Assembly (NCBI RefSeq): GCF_904846225.1 | Contig: NZ_CAJGZJ010000001.1 | Coordinates: 1 to 64,000 of the forward strand | Length of the DNA: 64,000 nucleotides | Direction of reading: 5' to 3' | Source of the DNA: Psychrobacter immobilis | GTDB taxonomy: Bacteria; Pseudomonadota; Gammaproteobacteria; Pseudomonadales; Moraxellaceae | Shown here: in pieces, positions 57,829-64,000 of the stretch | Position numbering within the stretch: the first letter of the stretch is position 1 | Layout of the letters: every line of letters begins with the position of its first letter | Notes under the pieces: generated by a model | Told to the model about the DNA's origin: nothing | The model's database searches: none | What the model saw: only the letters and a program-made list of their open reading frames with translations | Made by a program: the position numbers and the translations under genes

Positions 57829-58605
57829 TTATAGCTCGCCTGAGAATTGATAACGTTCGCCTGCATGCCACATTTTGACAAAGGTTACGACTTGACCTGC
57901 TGAATAAGTTTGACGACACAGTACTAAGGTTGGTGATTGCGACGCTATTTGGAGCACAGTGGCAATATTATCAGGTGCAGCGAGTGCTCGAATAGTGTAG
58001 CTGCCACGCTCTAGCGGGCTTTGGGCAATCAGATAATCACTGGTATTGACCACACTAAAATCTTGCTCAATGAATGCTGGTACTTTTTTTGCATCAACCC
58101 AGCGCTCTTCGAATTGTATGGGCTGATCATCCGCAAAATGTACAATTTTTACTTCATATAAAACAGGCGCTTCATCGCTGTGACTATCTTGATTATGATC
58201 ATCTTCATTTTGGCTGTCCTCACGATAGCTATCAATGCTATCCATATCAAACTTACGCCTCAGCTCATCGTCCAACATGCCAGCAGTAATGACGCGTTTA
58301 CTCACAACCTGTGCTCGATAATCACGATTGGCTGACTTCAAGTCCTGAGCGATATTACGCACTTCCACAAAGGTATGATTGAATTGCTGCTGCGCGACAA
58401 ACGTCCCCGACCCTTGCCGACGCTCCAATACTCGCTCCTCGCTCAGCTCCTTTAAAGCGCGGTTAACCGTCATACGTGAGACGCCAAACTCTGTTGCCAA
58501 GGCCATTTCTGTAGAGATTGCATTACCCGCCTGCCACTTGCCAGAATGAATATTATCCAATATCGCATTTTTAATCCGCTGATATGCCGGAATCGTTTTT
58601 GTCAT
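57829..58605 (-). CDS. hutC: Histidine utilisation repressor HutC (GntR family)
   Basis: Represses hut genes until urocanate accumulates. Winged helix at the N-terminus: PAYQRIKNAILDNIHSGKWQ, STEMALATEFGVSRMTVNRALKEL, ERRQGSGTFVAQ. C-terminal UTRA effector domain follows, with an Asp/Glu/His-rich insertion (EDSQNEDDHNQDSHSDE) that is longer than in typical HutC. From MTKTIP it is 258 residues; upstream ATG at 58647 would add 14. Divergent from hutU, with a HutC-type operator between. Confidence 0.92.
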   Translation of the reverse strand: MTKTIPAYQRIKNAILDNIHSGKWQAGNAISTEMALATEFGVSRMTVNRALKELSEERVLERRQGSGTFVAQQQFNHTFVEVRNIAQDLKSANRDYRAQVVSKRVITAGMLDDELRRKFDMDSIDSYREDSQNEDDHNQDSHSDEAPVLYEVKIVHFADDQPIQFEERWVDAKKVPAFIEQDFSVVNTSDYLIAQSPLERGSYTIRALAAPDNIATVLQIASQSPTLVLCRQTYSAGQVVTFVKMWHAGERYQFSGEL

Positions 58606-58763
58606 ATCCGTTTTAAACCATCGTTCCGCTAGTAAGAATAGCGCCATAATATCATGACAATCGTGATAACCCTTATTCGTTTATCCTATCTTATCTACTC
58701 ATACCATGAATAATTCAGTCATTTATAAAAAACCGCTTGCATGAGAAAATAATTTTTGATAAT

Positions 58764-58775
58764 TTGTATATACAA
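58764..58775. promoter_or_regulatory. HutC operator
   Basis: TTGTATATACAA, a perfect 12-base palindrome in the hutC-hutU divergent region, matching the TGTATATACA core of known HutC sites in enteric bacteria and pseudomonads. Confidence 0.75.
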
Positions 58776-58830
58776 CTTATGAATTGTCTCAAATAACATC
58801 ATTAGAAAACGGTAGCAATAATCAAAAGAT

Positions 58831-58858
58831 CAATAATCAATAATCAATAATCAATAAT
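58831..58858. repeat. 7 bp tandem repeat (CAATAAT, four copies) in the hutU leader
   Basis: Four perfect copies of CAATAAT, with a further CAATAATCAAAAG at 58816 just upstream. The array ends four bases before the AAAGGA ribosome-binding site of hutU. Confidence 0.9.
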
Positions 58859-58872
58859 CAAAAGGAATAATC

Positions 58873-60606
58873 ATGACGACCGATAATGGAATGAGTAAAA
58901 ACGCAAAAATCGCAAATAACGAGTTTACCCGACGTGATGAGAGTCGTAATATTGCCGCGCCTACTGGCAGTACCCTGCATTGCAAAAGCTGGCTCACCGA
59001 AGCGCCTTATCGCATGCTACAAAACAACCTGCATCCTGATGTCGCTGAAAACCCAAAAAGCTTGGTGGTATATGGTGGTATCGGACGCGCCGCCCGTAAC
59101 TGGGAAAGCTACGATCAAATTTTAGCGTCATTGAAAGAATTAGAAGACGACGAAACCTTATTGGTACAGTCTGGTAAACCCGTTGGTGTGTTTCAAACGC
59201 ACGAGAACGCACCGCGTGTCTTGATTGCCAACTCCAACCTTGTACCGCGCTGGGCAACGTGGGAGCACTTCAATGAGCTGGATCGCAAAGATTTGATGAT
59301 GTACGGTCAGATGACGGCGGGTAGCTGGATTTATATCGGCACGCAAGGCATCGTTCAAGGCACTTATGAAACTTTTGTTGAAGCAGGTCGTCAGCATTAC
59401 GATGGTAGTTGGGCAGGACGTTGGATTTTAACTGCTGGTCTTGGTGGTATGGGCGGCGCGCAACCATTGGCCGCGACTTTTGCCGGAGCGACTTCTCTCA
59501 ATATCGAATGCCAACAATCTAGTATCGATTTCCGCTTGCGTACCGGTTATGTCGATAAGCAAGCAGATGATCTTGACCATGCTTACGAGTTAATCAAACA
59601 GCATACCGACGCTGGTGAAGCGGTCTCAATCGCGCTACTGGGTAATGCCGCCGACATCTTGCCTGAGATGGTCAAGCGCGCTAATGCAGGCGGCATGAAG
59701 CCTGACTTGGTCACTGACCAAACATCAGCACATGACTTAATTAATGGCTATCTACCAAGTGGCTGGACGGTTGAAGAGTGGAAAGCAGCACAAGAAGATT
59801 CAGACCAACACGCAACGCTAACTAAGGCAGCAGCAGCATCTTGCGCCGTACACGTACAAGCCATGCTCGATCTACAAGACATGGACATTCCAACCACTGA
59901 TTATGGCAATAATATCCGTCAGGTGGCTTTTGATGAAGGCGTGAAAAATGCCTTTAACTTCCCTGGTTTTGTCCCTGCTTATATTCGTCCGCTGTTTTGC
60001 CAAGGCAAAGGTCCATTCCGCTGGGTGGCATTATCAGGTGATCCAGAAGACATCTATAAAACCGATCAAAAGATTAAAGAGCTGTTTCCAGAAAACCAAC
60101 ATATCCATCGCTGGTTAGATATGGCAAAAGAGCGTATTCAATTCCAAGGATTGCCTGCGCGTATTTGCTGGTTGGGTCTGGGTGAGCGTGACAAAGCAGG
60201 ATTGGCATTCAATGAGATGGTCAAAAATGGCGAGCTAAAAGGCCCTATCGTCATCGGTCGCGACCATTTGGATACAGGTTCTGTTGCCAGCCCTAATCGC
60301 GAAACAGAAAGCATGAAAGATGGCTCAGACGCTGTCTCTGATTGGGCGCTATTGAACGGTATGCTTAATGTCGCAGGCGGCGCTACTTGGGTATCACTAC
60401 ATCATGGCGGCGGTGTTGGCATGGGTTACTCGCAGCATTCTGGCATGGTGATCGTCGCTGATGGTACGGATGCAGCAGCCAAACGCTTAGCGCGAGTACT
60501 GGTTAATGACTGCGGTTCAGGTGTCATGCGTCATGCCGATGCAGGTTATGAGTTGGCAATCAAAACAGCCAAAGATTACGGCTTAAACTTGCCAATGATT
60601 AAGTAA
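58873..60606 (+). CDS. hutU: Urocanate hydratase
   Basis: Second step of histidine degradation: urocanate to imidazolone propionate, using bound NAD+. 577 residues, slightly longer than the usual 555-560 owing to the N-terminus. Family stretches: [58 protein letters not shown] NAD loop ([13 protein letters not shown]), [35 protein letters not shown] before the ATG. First gene of the hut operon. Confidence 0.96.
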   Translation: MTTDNGMSKNAKIANNEFTRRDESRNIAAPTGSTLHCKSWLTEAPYRMLQNNLHPDVAENPKSLVVYGGIGRAARNWESYDQILASLKELEDDETLLVQSGKPVGVFQTHENAPRVLIANSNLVPRWATWEHFNELDRKDLMMYGQMTAGSWIYIGTQGIVQGTYETFVEAGRQHYDGSWAGRWILTAGLGGMGGAQPLAATFAGATSLNIECQQSSIDFRLRTGYVDKQADDLDHAYELIKQHTDAGEAVSIALLGNAADILPEMVKRANAGGMKPDLVTDQTSAHDLINGYLPSGWTVEEWKAAQEDSDQHATLTKAAAASCAVHVQAMLDLQDMDIPTTDYGNNIRQVAFDEGVKNAFNFPGFVPAYIRPLFCQGKGPFRWVALSGDPEDIYKTDQKIKELFPENQHIHRWLDMAKERIQFQGLPARICWLGLGERDKAGLAFNEMVKNGELKGPIVIGRDHLDTGSVASPNRETESMKDGSDAVSDWALLNGMLNVAGGATWVSLHHGGGVGMGYSQHSGMVIVADGTDAAAKRLARVLVNDCGSGVMRHADAGYELAIKTAKDYGLNLPMIK

Positions 60607-60638
60607 GTCATCTACAACATTTTATCAAGGAGGATAAC

Positions 60639-62000
60639 ATGATTGAGCAAAATACAGCGTCCAACGGCAACGATGCGGCAACGCCCACACCAGAAAAGCT
60701 GCTGTCCAAACCTGTGGCGCTGATACAGCTCATCGTATTTAGTGCTATTGGTTTAATTATGTTTTTTGTGCCCTTTACCATCGGTGAAAAAAGCACGATT
60801 TTGTTCGATCATGGCGCGACTTATTTGGTCAATCAACAGCATACCTTATCTGTCACCTTGTTATTTTTGCTGATGATTTTTGGGGTAAGCAAACCATTTA
60901 TAGATGGCTCGTGGCGTAAAAACATCACCCATATAATTATGACTGTTTTTAAAATCATTGGTCTGATTTTGGCAGTGATGTATGTTACGGGCACAGCACC
61001 TGCCATCATGATGGAAACCGACATGCTGCCGTTTTTATTCGAAAAATTGGCCTTGCCAGTCGGTATGATCGTGCCACTTGGCGCTTTGATTCTGGCATTT
61101 TTAGTCGGTTTTGGCTTACTTGAGATGGTTGGTGTACTGATGCAACCTATCATGAAACCCATTTGGAAAACACCAGGAGCATCCGCTATCGATGCGGTCG
61201 CTTCATTCGTTGGCAGTTATTCTATTGGTCTATTGATTACCAATCGTGTTTATCTACAAAAGCAGTATTCGGCGCGTGAAGCCATTATCATCGCGACTGG
61301 ATTTTCTACCGTGTCAGCGGCGTTTATGGTGATTGTGGCAAAAACGCTTGGCCTGATGGAATTTTGGAATCTGTTCTTTTGGTCGACGTTGGTCATTACT
61401 TTTATTGTCACTGCCATTACTGCTCGTATTCCGCCAATCAGCCTGTTTGATAACAATGTTGATCGTCCAGTCCTCGATTATAAACGTGGCACGCGACTGG
61501 CGGCGGCGTATGAGTTGGGTTTATCCACGTCACGGAGTGCAACGGATCTCAAGCAGATTTTATGGTCTAATTTCCGTGATGGTTTGACTATGGCCGCAGC
61601 GATTGTGCCTTCTATTATCGCGGTCGGATTAACGGGACTATTATTGGCAAAGTATACGCCAGTGTTTGATGCGTTAGGGTTGCTACTTTATCCCTTTACG
61701 TGGTTAGGTGGCTTGCCAGAGCCGCTTGTGGCTGCCAAAGGTATGTCAGCGGGATTGGCTGAGATGTTCTTGCCAGCGCTATTACTTAGTGATGCGGATA
61801 TGTTGACCCGTTATGTTGCAGGCGTGATTTCCATTAGCAGCGTCCTGTTTTTTTCTGCCATGATTCCTTGTGTGCTGGCGACTGAAATACCCATCTCTGT
61901 TGGCAAAATGGTCATCGTTTGGTTCCAGCGTGTGGTACTCAGTATTTTACTGGCGGCCGCCTTTGGACAGTTGGCCATGTACCTGAATTGGATTGGTTAA
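60639..62000 (+). CDS. YjiH-family (nucleoside-recognition/Gate domain) membrane protein
   Basis: 453 residues with about ten hydrophobic segments. Resembles YjiH-type proteins with nucleoside-recognition Gate domains: ALIQLIVFSAIGLIMFFVPF, FVGSYSIGLLITNRVYLQKQYSAREAIIIATGFSTVSAAFMVIV, AKGMSAGLAEMFLPALLL. AAGGAGG precedes the ATG. Located between hutU and hutH, 32 bases after the former, so a role as histidine or urocanate carrier is plausible but inferred from position only. Confidence 0.85.
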   Translation: MIEQNTASNGNDAATPTPEKLLSKPVALIQLIVFSAIGLIMFFVPFTIGEKSTILFDHGATYLVNQQHTLSVTLLFLLMIFGVSKPFIDGSWRKNITHIIMTVFKIIGLILAVMYVTGTAPAIMMETDMLPFLFEKLALPVGMIVPLGALILAFLVGFGLLEMVGVLMQPIMKPIWKTPGASAIDAVASFVGSYSIGLLITNRVYLQKQYSAREAIIIATGFSTVSAAFMVIVAKTLGLMEFWNLFFWSTLVITFIVTAITARIPPISLFDNNVDRPVLDYKRGTRLAAAYELGLSTSRSATDLKQILWSNFRDGLTMAAAIVPSIIAVGLTGLLLAKYTPVFDALGLLLYPFTWLGGLPEPLVAAKGMSAGLAEMFLPALLLSDADMLTRYVAGVISISSVLFFSAMIPCVLATEIPISVGKMVIVWFQRVVLSILLAAAFGQLAMYLNWIG

Positions 62001-62030
62001 GATCAACCAGATTGAATAAGAAACATCACC

Positions 62031-62060
62031 CTGTATCACTTTTAAAGTAAATCGACTATA
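62031..62060. repeat. Terminal fragment of the dispersed 100-160 bp repeat
   Basis: CTGTATCACTTTTAAAGTAAATCGACTATA, like the terminus of copy 4 (CTGTATTCCTTTTAAAGTGAATCCACTATA). It sits within the hut operon, between the YjiH-type gene and hutH; the rest of the element is gone. Confidence 0.65.
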
Positions 62061-62095
62061 TCATTAATAGCACTTATAAAATTAGGATTAGCACC

Positions 62096-63658
62096 ATGAC
62101 TGATATCAAAAAATTCGTACTACACCCGCGTCAGCTTAGTTTTGAGATACTACGCGATATCTATGATCAACCGGTCATATTGACCCTACCTGATAGCGCT
62201 TATGAGGCGATAGATGCCTCACACGAAGATGTACGCACCATCATTGCCCGTGATAAGAGCGCTTATGGCATCAATACGGGTTTTGGTCTGTTAGCAAAGA
62301 CGCGTATCAGCGATGATCAGCTTGAGCTACTTCAGCATAACTTAATCGTTTCTCACTCAGTGGGTACGGGCGAGGCGTTGCCAGATGATGTGGTTCGTCT
62401 GATTATGATCATGAAGGTGGCCAGTTTGGCGCAAGGTGTGTCTGGCGTACGCCGCACGGTGGTCGATAGCTTACTTGGCTTAATTAATAACCAAATTACC
62501 CCCAATATTCCTGCCAAAGGCTCAGTTGGCGCTTCTGGTGACTTAGCCCCTTTATCGCATATGACATTGGCAATGATGGGCGAAGGTGACGTCTATGTCG
62601 CTGGTAAAAAAGTGCCCGCTGCTGAGGCCTTGGCACAGCATGGTCTTGAGCCAATTACACTAGCTGCCAAAGAAGGTCTTGCGCTTATTAATGGTACGCA
62701 AGTATCCACCGCATTAGCATTGCGTGGTTATTTCTTGGCGCGTGATTTGCTGGAGACAGCCACCATCGTCGGCTCACTGTCTATCGATGCTGCTAAAGGC
62801 TCAGATTCGCCATTTGATGCTCGTATTCATGAAGTACGTGGTCATCATGGTCAAATTGAAATCGCTAAAGCACATCGTCAACTCATTAAAGGCAGTGCTA
62901 TTCGCGCCTCGCATGATGGCGAGCAAGACGATAGAGTACAAGATCCTTACTGTTTGCGTTGTCAGCCGCAGGTCATGGGCGCGTGCCTTGATATCATTAA
63001 TCAAGCAGGCAAAACCTTACTCATTGAATCTAATGCAGTGACTGACAATCCGCTTATCTTCAATAACGATGACGGTCCTGTGGCGATCTCAGGTGGTAAT
63101 TTCCATGCTGAACCAGTTGCCTTTGCCGCTGATATATTGGCCTTAGCCATTGCTGAAATTGGCTCTATGTCTGAGCGCCGTGTGGCTTTGCTAATCGATG
63201 CGACTCTATCCGGTGGTTTGCCGCCATTCTTGGTTGATAATGCAGGAGTGAACTCAGGCTTTATGATTGCCCATGTGACCGCAGCAGCGCTTGCCTCAGA
63301 GAACAAATCTATCGCGCATCCGGGCAGTGTTGATAGTATCCCGACCTCTGCGAACCAAGAAGATCATGTGTCGATGGCGACCTATTGTGCACGCCGTTTA
63401 TATGAGATGGTACAAAACACCGCCACTATTATCGGTATTGAGTTACTGGCTGCGGGTCAAGGCATCGACTTTCGTCGCGGACTCGATACCTCAGAGATGC
63501 TGACGACCGCGCATCAGAAACTACGCGAGCAAGTGACTTTTTATGATAAAGACCGCTACCTAGCGCCTGACATTGAAGCGGCAAAGCAGTTAGTATTGGC
63601 TGGTACCCTTGCGGAGCATTGGCAAGAATTACGTAGCGATTGGTATGAGTCTAAGTAA
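62096..63658 (+). CDS. hutH: Histidine ammonia-lyase
   Basis: First step of histidine breakdown: L-histidine to trans-urocanate and ammonia. The self-made MIO electrophile comes from A146-S147-G148 in [14 protein letters not shown]. Other family motifs: [67 protein letters not shown] ([14 protein letters not shown]). 520 residues. AGGAT before the ATG. Confidence 0.97.
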   Translation: MTDIKKFVLHPRQLSFEILRDIYDQPVILTLPDSAYEAIDASHEDVRTIIARDKSAYGINTGFGLLAKTRISDDQLELLQHNLIVSHSVGTGEALPDDVVRLIMIMKVASLAQGVSGVRRTVVDSLLGLINNQITPNIPAKGSVGASGDLAPLSHMTLAMMGEGDVYVAGKKVPAAEALAQHGLEPITLAAKEGLALINGTQVSTALALRGYFLARDLLETATIVGSLSIDAAKGSDSPFDARIHEVRGHHGQIEIAKAHRQLIKGSAIRASHDGEQDDRVQDPYCLRCQPQVMGACLDIINQAGKTLLIESNAVTDNPLIFNNDDGPVAISGGNFHAEPVAFAADILALAIAEIGSMSERRVALLIDATLSGGLPPFLVDNAGVNSGFMIAHVTAAALASENKSIAHPGSVDSIPTSANQEDHVSMATYCARRLYEMVQNTATIIGIELLAAGQGIDFRRGLDTSEMLTTAHQKLREQVTFYDKDRYLAPDIEAAKQLVLAGTLAEHWQELRSDWYESK

Positions 63659-63697
63659 AATATTGATTGAGCCTATTTTAGAGAAAGGGAGTCCGCG

Positions 63698-64000
63698 ATG
63701 ACGATAGCAACGGTTAATCACACGGCCGCTGACATGAACCGATGGACAGGACGTGCAGAGCCATTTGAAACGGAACGCGCCCGCTACTGGTATCAGCTCG
63801 CACAGCCTTATGAGCAGCAATATATCGGTCTGGTGGGTTTCGCTTGCGACCAAGGCGTCCGGCGTAATCAAGGACGCGTGGGTGCAAGAACCGCACCACC
63901 GTTGATTCGTCAGGCATTTGCGGCGTTGCCTGTCATCAAAGCGTTGCAAGATCGCTTCGATGGTCAATTGCCAAATCTACTGGGCGATGCTGGCGATATA
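63698..64000 (+). CDS. hutG: Formimidoylglutamase, N-terminal part
   Basis: Last step of the pathway: N-formimidoyl-glutamate to glutamate and formamide. The 101 residues seen begin MTIATVNHTAADMNRWTGR and include YIGLVGFACDQGVRRNQGRVGARTAP, the arginase/ureohydrolase-family start with the GARxGP-like motif; the manganese-binding His/Asp motifs lie past the right edge. GAAAGGGAG precedes the ATG. Completes hutU-yjiH-hutH-hutG; hutI is not in view. Confidence 0.9.
   Translation, partial: MTIATVNHTAADMNRWTGRAEPFETERARYWYQLAQPYEQQYIGLVGFACDQGVRRNQGRVGARTAPPLIRQAFAALPVIKALQDRFDGQLPNLLGDAGDI

Overview
The window reads as a chromosomal segment of a moderately AT-rich gammaproteobacterium of the family Moraxellaceae, most likely Psychrobacter. 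This rests on the gene content and order (pyrG-kdsA-eno-ftsB-ispD block, porin, HutC-controlled hut cluster, Lon, TopA, Ppk1) and the protein style, and is an inference without database searches. No rRNA, tRNA or CRISPR array was seen.

Layout. 0-0.1 kb: end of an IS3-family element running off the left edge. 0.1-12 kb, all minus strand: a BLUF photoreceptor-like protein, then ispD, ftsB, eno, kdsA and pyrG, with a copper cassette (CopA ATPase, a CopZ-like HMA protein, an HMA-like protein without ligands) lodged between eno and kdsA, then a porin. 12-25 kb: malate synthase G, MiaE, a row of four small hydrophilic proteins, Ppk1, MtgA, a glutaredoxin-like protein, an FMN-dependent lactate dehydrogenase, a rhomboid protease and a MipA/OmpV protein. 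25-27.5 kb: an AT-rich accessory stretch with an unrecognised 345-residue protein and a HigBA toxin-antitoxin pair. 27.5-41.5 kb: fumC, 5-formyl-THF cyclo-ligase, an Na+/H+ antiporter-family protein, lon, a PliI-like secreted protein, sodC, topA and several hypotheticals. 41.7-51.3 kb: an iron-uptake region (tonB-exbB-exbD diverging from a four-gene siderophore ABC importer, with Fur-box-like sites between), then trpR-trpE-trpG. 51.3-55 kb: an LprI-like protein, an SRPBCC protein, and a patch of IS110 and IS3 remnants bracketing a GC-rich, apparently imported transglutaminase gene; a 34-residue membrane protein too short for routine calling follows. 55-57.5 kb: a family-3 amino-acid (cystine-like) ABC importer. 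57.8-64 kb: hutC facing hutU-yjiH-hutH-hutG, cut off at the right edge.

The window is rich in dispersed non-coding repeats. One 100-160 bp family occurs at least six times, plus a fragment inside the hut operon. A second family is built on CTAGGGCGTGT ends; one copy forms a complete 176 bp palindrome and another end supplies the stop codon of ispD. The points I would check first are the cluster of four disordered proteins beside ppk1, the 34-residue membrane protein with its own terminator, the membrane-anchored BLUF protein, the bounded transglutaminase import, and the AT-rich orphan next to HigBA.
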